Assembly: GCA_019459485.1 (NCBI GenBank)
Contig: JAIBEZ010000085.1
Span: 1 to 64,000, forward strand
Direction of reading: 5' to 3'
Origin: Prolixibacteraceae bacterium
Lineage (GTDB): Bacteria; Bacteroidota; Bacteroidia; Bacteroidales; Prolixibacteraceae
Length of the DNA stretch: 64,000 nucleotides
Under the pieces are notes generated by a model, which saw only the letters and a list, made by a program, of their open reading frames with translations, was not told the origin of the DNA and ran no database searches. Positions 10,601 through 19,392 of this stretch are shown piece after piece. The position numbers were made by a program, and so were the translations under genes. Numbering within the stretch: the first letter of the stretch is position 1; each line of letters starts with the position of its first letter.

Positions 10601-11024
10601 CAGCTACCTCAATTTGATGACCGGACGCAGGGGCCAAATTAAGGTGGACTACTGGACACCGGAGAACACCGGAGCCAAGTATCCAGCACCGAAAGGTGTA
10701 TTAAGCGGCGACAATCCAAAATATCTCAGCACGATGGGGTATTTCGATGGTTCATACCTGAAGGTGCGCAACATATCACTTGGATATAATTTTAGCCAAT
10801 CTTTGCTTAAAAACTCTGGCGTTAATATGCGTATGTACGTCACGGTACAAAACCCGTTTGTGATGTTCTCAGACTTCAACAAGGAAATGGGATTGGATCC
10901 TGAAACCAACTCGCGCGGCGACCAGAATGTTGCAACCGGCGGCTACAATAATCGTATATTGACAGTAGGTTTCAACTCGCCTTCAACCCGGAACTACGTA
11001 ATTGGAGTTAATTTGACATTTTAA
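7644..11024 (+). CDS. SusC/RagA TonB-linked outer-membrane transporter with N-terminal STN domain
   Basis: 1126 aa; STN domain, CarboxypepD_reg-like domain (VSGKVTDSAGESFPGVSVVLKGT), plug (LKDASATAIYGSRGANGVIIITT), C-terminal YVIGVNLTF. Confidence 0.97.
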   Translation: MEKKLKMIIPWRFSPGMKKTLLYMKLTTVILLTVVLQSLAGTSYSQTTTLSISLKNASVQTVMQQIEDQSDFYFLYSRTVIDVDRTVDIQVKNAKITDVLNALFKDTDVASKVDGRQIVLSKKSDASVSVNQQQKSVSGKVTDSAGESFPGVSVVLKGTTNGTITDINGSYSLANVPDNSTLQFSFVGMKMQEIGVGNKTTINVTLEEETIGIEEVVAIGYGVQRREAVTGSVASITGESLRDIPSSNFSQALQGRLPGVEFSQTSTRPGSTMQIRIRGTRSLTASNDPLVVLDGIPFSGSISEINNNDIKSMDILKDASATAIYGSRGANGVIIITTNKGQKGQKAKITYNGRQSENQIFAKFPMMNGPEFVALRAARGQFSNALDESDDVNTDWQDLFFRNGYQASHDIGLSGGTATGNYSFSVGYLQDQGVIPTNKFTRYTMRSSVDQEVGKLFRFGFNSNNNYNFTEGNQIGLYGILSMSPIANPYKEDGTLKRTIKMPLDEQFTITRDVVEGLEDEWLSNNRGFATYNSIYGEAKIPGIEGLKYRATFGLDFMQSNDGEYTAEGVNSSNPATESTAVIRNSHRYHWNIQNLLSFDRIFADKHRVNAVALYEADQSTFFNSGTNAKGIPSKDLQYYSLSQSLGEVTATNLDDGGYVQSGLISYMGRVMYEFDDKYMLSATIRTDASSRLAEGYKWHTYPAVSAGWNIKNESFMQGVTLIDRLKIRAGYGQTSNQAVGAYKTFGRLSSRNYNFGDATYATGYYVTELPNQALGWEYSETFNYGLDFALLKNRLSGTIEYYITNTKDLLLNLGLPRTSGVSSYTANIGETQNKGLEFSLNGVILDDVNGWTWDAGINLYSNKNELVALASGQTRDEGNAWFVGYSINSIYDYERVGLWQQEDPHLSILEPGGNVGMIKVKYTGEFNADGTPKRQIGPDDRQILEVDPDFMGGFNTRVAYKGFDLSLIGSFQSGGILVSTLNGPSSYLNLMTGRRGQIKVDYWTPENTGAKYPAPKGVLSGDNPKYLSTMGYFDGSYLKVRNISLGYNFSQSLLKNSGVNMRMYVTVQNPFVMFSDFNKEMGLDPETNSRGDQNVATGGYNNRILTVGFNSPSTRNYVIGVNLTF

Positions 11025-11036
11025 AAAAGGATAACT

Positions 11037-12989
11037 ATGAAACACATGAATATAAAAAACACAATAGGAACAGCCTTGTTGACAGTGTTCCTGATAGGAT
11101 GTTCTGATATCTTGGAGGAACAGCCACGCAGTATTTTAGAACCCGGTTTTTTCAAATCCGAACAGGGTGTGAATGGCGGTCTGACAGCGCTTTATGCACA
11201 CCTGCGCTTCATATACGGGAATGCCTACTACTATAATTCGGGTGTAACCGGCACTGACGAAGCGACATACGCCCAGAGTGCGGATGGAAACTTTAAGGTG
11301 ATGGATGTTAGCGGACAGGGAAATATTACCTCTACTGACAATGGGGGTACCGGTACTTTATGGGACAATGCATTTCCCGCTATCAATACCGCCAGTGGAA
11401 TTATTGAAAATGCTACGGAGGTTGGGCTCAGTGAATCCCTGATTGCAGAAGCCAGGTTTTTCCGTGCATTCGACTATTTTATGCTGGTACAAACGTATGG
11501 CGGTGTGCCATTGGACATGGGTGCCGGTGAATTGAAGTTCAACACGTCTCCGGCCAGAACATCCGTACGCAACACCGTACCCGAGGTTTATACCAAAGCC
11601 ATATTCCCCGACCTGCTGAAAGCGGTTAACGATTTACCGGAAACAAGCAGATTAACGGGTACTGTAACCAAAAATGTGGCACGCCTGTTTTTGGCCAAAG
11701 CCTATCTGACTTATGCATGGTGGCTGCAGAATCCAAATAACATTCCTACTTATCCTGCGGTTGACCGTACCGACCCTGATGGAAAAAATGCCCAGTGGTA
11801 TTTCCAGCAGGCTTATGACATTGCTACTACTGCCATTGACGCTCCGGGTTCTTACGGTTTAATGCCAACATTTTATGAATTGCACGTGGGAGGAAACGAG
11901 CGCAACAAAGAAATGATGTTGTACGCCGATCATACACAAACAAGCGAAAAATATAACGGAGCAAGCCTGACGTATGGTAACGGCGGCAATGCTGATAATT
12001 TTGCTTCATGGATGATGACATGGAACTACACAGAAATCAGGAGTTACAAAACTGCCGACCTGTCTGGTTCAGCAGTAAGTACTGTCCTGCGTGATGCAGT
12101 TCAGGATCTGGGTCGTCCATGGACACGTATGTGCCCACCAGCCAACATATTCGAAACCACTTTTGCCAACAAAACAGAGGATTCCCGGTTCGATGCTTCA
12201 TTTGTAACTGTGTATCGTGGTAACTGGCCTAAGAATAAAGATCTTACAGAATTTTATTATGGCGCAAATGGTCTGAAAGTTTATCCGGGAGATGCGATCC
12301 TGTCTTTCGTACCTGATGAATTAGGGATACCAATTACATATACTACCGGTGCAGGTAAAAGTAACGTCGGTGGAGGAACTTCACCCGGAAGAGCTGATTT
12401 TGTAATAGCACTGAGTGGCACCAGCCGTGTAGTATATCCCGGAACGTGGAAAATGAGCACTTACAGAACCGACAATGCTGCTGGCTTGGGACAACCCAAT
12501 GCTTCAATTACCCGTCCGTTTAATATTGCCAAATTCTCTGAATTCTATTTCATTGCTGCCGAAGCTGCGGTGAAGGGCGCAACTGTGAAATCAGGAAAAA
12601 GTGCGAGAGAATTAATCAATGTTATAAGGGCACGCGCAGGCAAGTGGAAATTCGACCGGTTTAACAATGTTGCAAAAAGTGTTGACAATAGCGCTGCAAT
12701 GATTGCTGCCACACCTGAAACTATCGATATCAACTATATTCTGGCTGAAAGCTCGCGTGAATATTATGCGGAAGGTTTTCGCTGGTTCGATTTGGTCCGC
12801 ACTCAAAAATGGGCAGAAGTCGCCGGTAGCTATAAAATAGCTTCAAGTAATAAAGGAGATCATAATGCGGTAACCGTTACGCGCAACATCCAACCATACC
12901 TCTATCTGCGCCCCATCCCACAAAGCCAGCTTGATGGTATGCAAATGACCGTTGAAGAGAAAAAGGCTTATCAAAACCCCGGATACTAA
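11037..12989 (+). CDS. SusD/RagB nutrient-binding outer-membrane lipoprotein
   Basis: Lipobox LIGCSD; SusD-like segments (EARFFRAFDYFMLVQTYGGVPL, ESSREYYAEGFRWFDLVRTQKW); directly downstream of SusC. Confidence 0.96.
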   Translation: MKHMNIKNTIGTALLTVFLIGCSDILEEQPRSILEPGFFKSEQGVNGGLTALYAHLRFIYGNAYYYNSGVTGTDEATYAQSADGNFKVMDVSGQGNITSTDNGGTGTLWDNAFPAINTASGIIENATEVGLSESLIAEARFFRAFDYFMLVQTYGGVPLDMGAGELKFNTSPARTSVRNTVPEVYTKAIFPDLLKAVNDLPETSRLTGTVTKNVARLFLAKAYLTYAWWLQNPNNIPTYPAVDRTDPDGKNAQWYFQQAYDIATTAIDAPGSYGLMPTFYELHVGGNERNKEMMLYADHTQTSEKYNGASLTYGNGGNADNFASWMMTWNYTEIRSYKTADLSGSAVSTVLRDAVQDLGRPWTRMCPPANIFETTFANKTEDSRFDASFVTVYRGNWPKNKDLTEFYYGANGLKVYPGDAILSFVPDELGIPITYTTGAGKSNVGGGTSPGRADFVIALSGTSRVVYPGTWKMSTYRTDNAAGLGQPNASITRPFNIAKFSEFYFIAAEAAVKGATVKSGKSARELINVIRARAGKWKFDRFNNVAKSVDNSAAMIAATPETIDINYILAESSREYYAEGFRWFDLVRTQKWAEVAGSYKIASSNKGDHNAVTVTRNIQPYLYLRPIPQSQLDGMQMTVEEKKAYQNPGY

Positions 12990-13027
12990 TAATCAACACA
13001 TTATTAGTCTGGAAAATATCTTATTGT

Positions 13028-13064
13028 AAAAGAGGCTGTCTCAAAAGAGTTCAGCCTCTTTTTA
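13028..13064 (+). terminator. Rho-independent-like terminator after SusD
   Basis: AAAGAGGCTG...CAGCCTCTTT stem followed by T-run, about 40 bp after the SusD stop. Confidence 0.75.
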
Positions 13065-13170
13065 CTAATGATTGATGTTTTTCCTATAATTCACTCCTCG
13101 TTCCATGCCATTATTTACTAAATTGTTCCCATTATTTTTCCAACTAAAACCAAATTAAAACCTGATTGCA

Positions 13171-16059
13171 ATGATACGTCTGACTCTAAAATTTCTTTCG
13201 CTGTGTTTTCTATCATTTGTTTTCACATTCGTCAGCCTGGCACAAAAACAACAACCAAAACCCGGTATAATTACATTCTCAAAAGAAAAGCAGGCTATGG
13301 AAATAGTGGCCAATGGCAATGCTGTTCCAATTGTGATTGGTGCCGGTGAATTCCCCGGAGTTATTCGAATTGCCAGACTTTTTCAGGAAGATATTTTTCA
13401 GGTTACTTCTCTAAAACCTGAATTGGTGATCGGCGAATTGCCAAAATCAGAAACTATTATCATTGCCGGAACCATTGGCAAAAGCAAGCTGATCGACCAA
13501 CTGATTGCCTCCGGAAAACTCAATATTTCAGATTTAGAAGGAAAGTGGGAAACTTCACTCATTCAGGTAATAAAAAAACCTTTCCCCGGAATTAAACAAG
13601 CGCTGGTTATTGCCGGAAGCGACAAGCGGGGAACCATCTTCGGAATGTTCGATTTGTCGCGCCAGATGGGCGTTTCGCCCTGGCATTTCTGGACAGATGT
13701 TCCCGCGAAAAAACACTCAGAATTGTATGTCAGGGAAGGCCGTTACATTTCAGGAGAACCCAAAGTAAAATACCGCGGCATCTTTCTGAACGACGAAGAA
13801 CCCGCCCTCGGACGCTGGGCTGTGAAAAATTATGGTGGGTTCAACCATCAGTTCTACGAGAAAGTATTTGAGCTGATACTTCGCCTGAAAGGAAATTACC
13901 TCTGGCCGGCCATGTGGTGGGCCAGTTTCAACACCGACGATCCAATAAATCCCGAATTGGCCGAAGAAATGGGCGTTGTGATGAGCACCACCCACCACGA
14001 ACCAATGATGCGCGCCCATGCCGAATGGAAAGTTAAAAAGGGTGAAGCCTGGAATTACGAAACCAACAAAGATTCTCTTCAGAAATTCTGGAAGCAAGGA
14101 ATTGAGCGCATGAAAAACCATGAAAGCATTGTCTCAATGGGAATGCGCGGTGACGGCGACATGGCCATGACTGCCGAAACAAATATTGCTTTGCTTGAAA
14201 AAATTGTGGCCGATCAGCGTACGATTATCGAAAAAGTAACCGGTAAGCCAGCTTCGGAAACCCCGCAATTGTGGGCGCTTTACAAAGAAGTTCAGGATTA
14301 TTACGACAATGGAATGCGCGTTCCTGACGATGTGACTTTGCTACTTTGCGATGACAACTGGGGAAACATCCGCAAATTGCCCCGCCCGGACGATAAAGCG
14401 CGAGTCGGTGGTTATGGAATTTATTACCATTTCGATTATGTGGGCGGACCACGCAACTACAAGTGGCTGAATACAAGCCCGCTGCCAGCCGTTTGGGAAC
14501 AGATGCACAACGCTTACGAACATGGCGTTGACCGAATTTGGCTTGTGAACGTGGGCGACCTGAAACCGATGGAATTACCCATTTCGTTTTTTCTGGATTA
14601 TGCTTTTAATCCTGATGAGTGGCCAAAAGAACGGCTTCCGGAGTACACCAGAAGCTGGGCTGCCGAACAATTTGGCAGTGAACATGCACCTGAAATTGCC
14701 CGGATGCTCGATTTATACACCAAATACAATGGCCGCCGGAAACCCGAATTACTTTCTCCGGAAACCTACAGCCTGACCAATTTCAGGGAATTTGAACGTA
14801 TTGTTGAGGATTACAACAAACTGGCTGAAGAAGCGACATGGCTCAACGAAAAGATACCCGTTCAGGCAAAAGATGCTTTTTACCAATTGGTTTTGCACCC
14901 GGTAACGGCTTGCGCCAACCTAAATGAATTGTATCTGGCAGTGGCAAAAAACCGACAGGCTGCTGCACAAGGGCGGGCTACCGCCAACGACTGGGCCGAA
15001 AAAGCACGACAATTGTATCAAAAAGACGCAGACATTACCGATTATTATCATACCAAACTGGCCAACGGTAAATGGGACCTCATGATGGCTCAAACGCACA
15101 TTGGTTACACTTACTGGCAGCAACCCGAGAAAAATTCGATGCCTGAAGTGAAAGAAATAAGTTTGCCGGAGAATGCTGAAATGGGCGTTTCTATTGAAGG
15201 TTCGGGCGAATTTATTACTGAAGGAACATTTCCGGTGACCTTGCCGGAATTGGATGCTGTTTCGAAACTACCTGTTTACATTGATCTTTTCAACCGAGGG
15301 AAACAACCTTTCGACTTTCAGATTTCATCCAGCCAACCCTGGTTAAAGGCAGAACCGTCTTCAGGAAAAGTAGAGAAAGAACTGCGGATTTGGCTTTCTG
15401 CTGACTGGAGCAAAGTTCCGGCTGGCAAACACGAAGTTGTTGTGACCATCAAGCAATCCGGAGGAAAAGAAGTTTTGGTGAAAGTGCCGGTTTTCAATCC
15501 TGAATTAAATTCGTTCACAGGGTTTGTCGAAAGCAACGGGTTTGTCTCCATCGAGGCCGAACATTTTTCACGAAATATTCCTGCAAACGATGTCAGATGG
15601 GAAGTGATTCCTGATTTAGGAAGAACACTGTCGGGCATGAAACCCTTTCCGGTAACAGCCAAACCGCAGGTTCCGGGGAAAGGCAGTGCATGTCTGGAAT
15701 ACGACATTTACCTCCATCAGGCCGGAAAAGTGGATGTAAACCTCTACCTCTCTCCCACCCTCAATTATTTCAACGATGGTGGAACTGAAGTGGCCGTTTC
15801 GTTTGACGACGAAGCTCCGGTTATCCTGAACATGAATAAGAACAATCAGGAAAGAATATGGGAAGGCTGGGTAAGCAACAACATCAATCAGGTAGTTTCA
15901 GAACATCAGCTTATTAAACCAGGCAAGCACACCCTCAAAATCTGGATGGTCGATCCGGGTGTTGTACTTCAAAAAATAGTGGTTCGAACCCGCGATAAAA
16001 AAGCGACCTATTTGGGCGAACCCGAAAGTACCACCCTGAAAAGTTCAGCAAAAGAATAG
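13171..16059 (+). CDS. GH115 xylan alpha-1,2-(4-O-methyl)glucuronidase
   Basis: 962 aa; RGIFLNDEEPALGRWAVKNYGGFNHQFYEKVFELILRLKGNYLWPAMWWASFNTDDP...MSTTHHEPMMRAHAEW is GH115-characteristic; signal peptide. Confidence 0.95.
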   Translation: MIRLTLKFLSLCFLSFVFTFVSLAQKQQPKPGIITFSKEKQAMEIVANGNAVPIVIGAGEFPGVIRIARLFQEDIFQVTSLKPELVIGELPKSETIIIAGTIGKSKLIDQLIASGKLNISDLEGKWETSLIQVIKKPFPGIKQALVIAGSDKRGTIFGMFDLSRQMGVSPWHFWTDVPAKKHSELYVREGRYISGEPKVKYRGIFLNDEEPALGRWAVKNYGGFNHQFYEKVFELILRLKGNYLWPAMWWASFNTDDPINPELAEEMGVVMSTTHHEPMMRAHAEWKVKKGEAWNYETNKDSLQKFWKQGIERMKNHESIVSMGMRGDGDMAMTAETNIALLEKIVADQRTIIEKVTGKPASETPQLWALYKEVQDYYDNGMRVPDDVTLLLCDDNWGNIRKLPRPDDKARVGGYGIYYHFDYVGGPRNYKWLNTSPLPAVWEQMHNAYEHGVDRIWLVNVGDLKPMELPISFFLDYAFNPDEWPKERLPEYTRSWAAEQFGSEHAPEIARMLDLYTKYNGRRKPELLSPETYSLTNFREFERIVEDYNKLAEEATWLNEKIPVQAKDAFYQLVLHPVTACANLNELYLAVAKNRQAAAQGRATANDWAEKARQLYQKDADITDYYHTKLANGKWDLMMAQTHIGYTYWQQPEKNSMPEVKEISLPENAEMGVSIEGSGEFITEGTFPVTLPELDAVSKLPVYIDLFNRGKQPFDFQISSSQPWLKAEPSSGKVEKELRIWLSADWSKVPAGKHEVVVTIKQSGGKEVLVKVPVFNPELNSFTGFVESNGFVSIEAEHFSRNIPANDVRWEVIPDLGRTLSGMKPFPVTAKPQVPGKGSACLEYDIYLHQAGKVDVNLYLSPTLNYFNDGGTEVAVSFDDEAPVILNMNKNNQERIWEGWVSNNINQVVSEHQLIKPGKHTLKIWMVDPGVVLQKIVVRTRDKKATYLGEPESTTLKSSAKE

Positions 16060-16078
16060 TCTGCCAGATATTTTGGAC

Positions 16079-16130
16079 AACTTCTTTCAAGTATTTTGGA
16101 TGAAGTTATCCAGATATTCTGAAAGAAGTT
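16079..16130. terminator. Possible bidirectional terminator between convergent GH115 and AraC genes
   Basis: Inverted repeat AACTTCTTTCA / TGAAAGAAGTT (11 bp perfect) in the 77-bp convergent gap. Confidence 0.4.
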
Positions 16131-16136
16131 AACTGA

Positions 16137-17228
16137 TTACCCTTCCCGATATTGTGTTGGCGTTTTCCCTGTAATCTTTTTAAAGGCCAGATTAAAAGCG
16201 CCTTTGGTACTAAAGCCCGATTCGTACATGACCTCAAAAATGGGTTTTTCCTTGTTTTCAAGCAATAATCTACAGGCATATTCAATTCTGAGTGAATTGA
16301 TATAATCGTTCAAATTCCGTTGTTGAATGGTGTTAATAGCCTGAGAAATATTCCGCTCTTTTTCATTCAGTGCTGTGGCAATTTGCTGAAGATTCAATTC
16401 AGGTTCAAGGAACATTTTCTTTCCGGCTATCAGTTCTTCTATTCGTTTCATCAACAGTTGCATGTCGTTATTGGGCAGTTGCACCAGTTTGGGTTTTACT
16501 TCAACAATGAAGCGTTTGTTGGTAATTGTATGGTAGAAAATGGCAAAGAAAAACAGGAAGAAATAGGAAATACTGACCAGATTGATCACTGAAGCTGCAG
16601 GGCTTTTCACCAAAACGGATACAGTGATGGCAATTCCAATGAGACATGCAAGCGCATAACCATACACAATAAACCGTAACCATCGGATATCGACTCCCAA
16701 TAAAGATCCAATCGGGTATTGAAGATTTCTGTTCTTTTCAATACGAATCAAGGACCTGATCATCAGAAAATTATAAAATAAATATTGCGCTTTTACTGTT
16801 AAATCAACAGCAAAGGCCGTATTATTAAGAAAAGTACCCGATTGATATAAATTTTCCCAGATGTAATGATTTCCTTTTACCATCCAAATCATCAGGAAGA
16901 AAATCAGGAAAGCCAGGAATGGGATCAAATGAATCAGGTGTTTTCTATTCAGTTTAAAGTCAGAAGAAAAACAGTATCGAACGTAAAAATAAAACAGAGG
17001 AGCCCACAAACAATACAGCGGTTTATAGATGAAATGCAAAACCGGAAATTGGTCGAAAAAACTATACCCGCCCGAAAGTGTCAGACTGTTCAATCCATTG
17101 GTCAGTACTTCAACCGAGGCGTAAATTGCCAGCATCAGACTTGGTGGGTGCTTTCGTCCCTTGTGAAACAACAGTAGGGTTAGCACCAGCATGGTGTACA
17201 TGATCAGCAGATGAACGGTCTTCTCCAT
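16137..17228 (-). CDS. AraC-family transcriptional regulator with multi-TM N-terminus
   Basis: C-terminal AraC HTH (NDYINSLRIEYACRLLLENKEKPIFEVMYESGFSTKGAFNLAFKKITGKTPTQYR) after ~7 hydrophobic segments. Confidence 0.92.
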   Translation of the reverse strand: MEKTVHLLIMYTMLVLTLLLFHKGRKHPPSLMLAIYASVEVLTNGLNSLTLSGGYSFFDQFPVLHFIYKPLYCLWAPLFYFYVRYCFSSDFKLNRKHLIHLIPFLAFLIFFLMIWMVKGNHYIWENLYQSGTFLNNTAFAVDLTVKAQYLFYNFLMIRSLIRIEKNRNLQYPIGSLLGVDIRWLRFIVYGYALACLIGIAITVSVLVKSPAASVINLVSISYFFLFFFAIFYHTITNKRFIVEVKPKLVQLPNNDMQLLMKRIEELIAGKKMFLEPELNLQQIATALNEKERNISQAINTIQQRNLNDYINSLRIEYACRLLLENKEKPIFEVMYESGFSTKGAFNLAFKKITGKTPTQYREG

Positions 17229-17392
17229 AATTCACAAACAGGTTAAAAGGGTAAAAGTAGCAAATTTCAAATGCTACTGAGAACACTATTTATAACACAA
17301 ATCGGTCTAAAATCATGTTTCTGTACCTTCATACTAAATATTGGTGCTATTTTTATCCGTTGAACTGATTAAGTCTAATTATTTAACCCACC

Positions 17393-19372
17393 ATGAAAAT
17401 GAAACGGATGTTAATAGCTGAAAAGAAACTGCTTTCGAAAAATGCAAATAACATCGTTAATTTTCTTTTTGCTTTTCTTCTTCTCATTTCCATTTCCTCT
17501 TTTGCCCAGATAAAACTACCAAAACTGGTGAGCGACGGAATGATTCTTCAGCGCGAAACTCCGGTGAAGATTTGGGGCTGGGCAAGTGCAGGAGAAAATA
17601 TAAAACTCAGTTTCAACAATCAGTCGTTCGAAACCGTAACTTCAGCAGAAGGAAATTGGCTGATTACCCTTCCGGCACAAAAAGCTGGCGGACCATTCGA
17701 AATAAAAATTACCGGCAGCAACCAAATTATCCTGAAGGACATTCTCTTTGGCGATGTTTGGCTGTGTTCAGGCCAGTCGAACATGGAAACGACCATGAGC
17801 CGGGTGTCTCCTCTTTACGAAAAGGAGATCGAAAACTGCACGAATCCCAACATCCGGCTATTTCAGGTTCCGGTGCGCTGGAATTATAACGAACCGCAAG
17901 AAGACATTCATGGCGGAAAATGGGAATCAACCAACCCGCAAAGCATATTAAAATACACGGCTGTGGGCTATTTCTTTGCCCGCGAACTCAATGCAAAATA
18001 CAACATTCCGATTGGGATTATCCAATGTGCCGCCGGTGGCTCATCTGCCGAAAGCTGGATCAGCGAAGAGTCGTTGAAAGCCTTCCCCGAACAGTACAAA
18101 ATTGCCAAACAGCTATCCGACACCACTTACATGCAAAATCTACTCTCTTCGGAAAAAGAGGGTCAATGGAAGTGGTTTGATGAGTTGGGGAAAAGCGATC
18201 TGGGAAGAAAGGGAATGCTCTGGTTAATTCCGCAACTTGACGATTCATCCTGGCCAACTTTGCAAATACCATCATCGTTTAGGGAAGCAGGCATGGATTT
18301 TAAAAGTGGCGCCGTCTGGTTTCGTAAGGAAATCGAACTGCCCGAAAGTTGTTCAGGAAAACAAGCCCTTCTTGAGCTTGGAACAATCGTTGACAGCGAT
18401 TCAGTTTTTATAAACGGGAAATTTGTAGGCACAACTGGCTACCAATATCCACCACGACGCTACAATGTTGCTTCCGGCATTTTGAAAGCTGGCAAGAACA
18501 ACATCACTGTGCGCGTAGTCAGCCAATCGGGTAACGGAGCTTTTATCAAGGAAAAACCTTACCAATTGACAGTTGAAGGACAAACCTTCGACCTGAAAGG
18601 AACCTGGAAATACAACATCGGAGCGAAATGTGGCCCCGGCCCAACGTCCACCTTTTTCCCCGGAAAGCCTCTTGGTTTGTACAATGCCATGCTATCGCCC
18701 ATCGTGAACTACACCCTGAAGGGGATGGTTTGGTACCAGGGCGAATCGAACGCTGAACGCGCCCACGAATACAAAACTGTTCTTTCCACCCTGATTGGCG
18801 AATGGCGCACACTCTGGGGACAAGGGAACCTTCCGTTCCTTTTTGTTCAGCTTCCCGACTTTATGGAACCTAAAAATGAACCTTCAGAAGGTGGTTGGGC
18901 AACGCTTCGTTATCAGCAACTGAAAACACTTTCAGTACCCAATACTGCGATGGCAGTTACCATTGGATTGGGCGAAAAGAACGACATTCACCCACTTCGT
19001 AAAAAAGAAGTTGGACAGCGCCTCGCACTGGCTGCTCAAAAGTTGGCTTACGGCGATAAAAAAGTGGTAGCTTCGGGACCAATTTATCAATCAATGAAAG
19101 TGAAAGTCAACAAAATAGAACTTGATTTTTCTGATTGCGGAAGCGGATTGATTACCAACGATGGTAAGGAGCTGAAACATTTTGCCATTGCCGGAGCCGA
19201 CAAAAAGTTTGTGTGGGCAAAAACAGAAATCAAAGGGAACAAAATAGTTGTATGGAACGAAGCGGTTTCAAAACCAGTGGTTGTTCGTTATGCCTGGGCC
19301 GATAATCCGGCAGGCGCCAACCTTTACAACAAAGAAGGATTGCCCGCTTCGCCGTTTACCACTGAACCTTAA
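17393..19372 (+). CDS. Sialate O-acetylesterase-like SGNH carbohydrate esterase (CE20-like; probable acetylxylan esterase)
   Basis: LVSDGMILQRETPVKIWGWA, FGDVWLCSGQSNMETTM, GMVWYQGESNAERAHEY motifs; jelly-roll insertion; PUL context. Confidence 0.85.
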   Translation: MKMKRMLIAEKKLLSKNANNIVNFLFAFLLLISISSFAQIKLPKLVSDGMILQRETPVKIWGWASAGENIKLSFNNQSFETVTSAEGNWLITLPAQKAGGPFEIKITGSNQIILKDILFGDVWLCSGQSNMETTMSRVSPLYEKEIENCTNPNIRLFQVPVRWNYNEPQEDIHGGKWESTNPQSILKYTAVGYFFARELNAKYNIPIGIIQCAAGGSSAESWISEESLKAFPEQYKIAKQLSDTTYMQNLLSSEKEGQWKWFDELGKSDLGRKGMLWLIPQLDDSSWPTLQIPSSFREAGMDFKSGAVWFRKEIELPESCSGKQALLELGTIVDSDSVFINGKFVGTTGYQYPPRRYNVASGILKAGKNNITVRVVSQSGNGAFIKEKPYQLTVEGQTFDLKGTWKYNIGAKCGPGPTSTFFPGKPLGLYNAMLSPIVNYTLKGMVWYQGESNAERAHEYKTVLSTLIGEWRTLWGQGNLPFLFVQLPDFMEPKNEPSEGGWATLRYQQLKTLSVPNTAMAVTIGLGEKNDIHPLRKKEVGQRLALAAQKLAYGDKKVVASGPIYQSMKVKVNKIELDFSDCGSGLITNDGKELKHFAIAGADKKFVWAKTEIKGNKIVVWNEAVSKPVVVRYAWADNPAGANLYNKEGLPASPFTTEP

Positions 19373-19392
19373 TTAACTGAATATTGCCGAAA

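Noticed and set aside
10227-10637. 136-aa minus-strand ORF inside SusC
   Set aside because: Antisense shadow of a clearly coding SusC; no domain signal.
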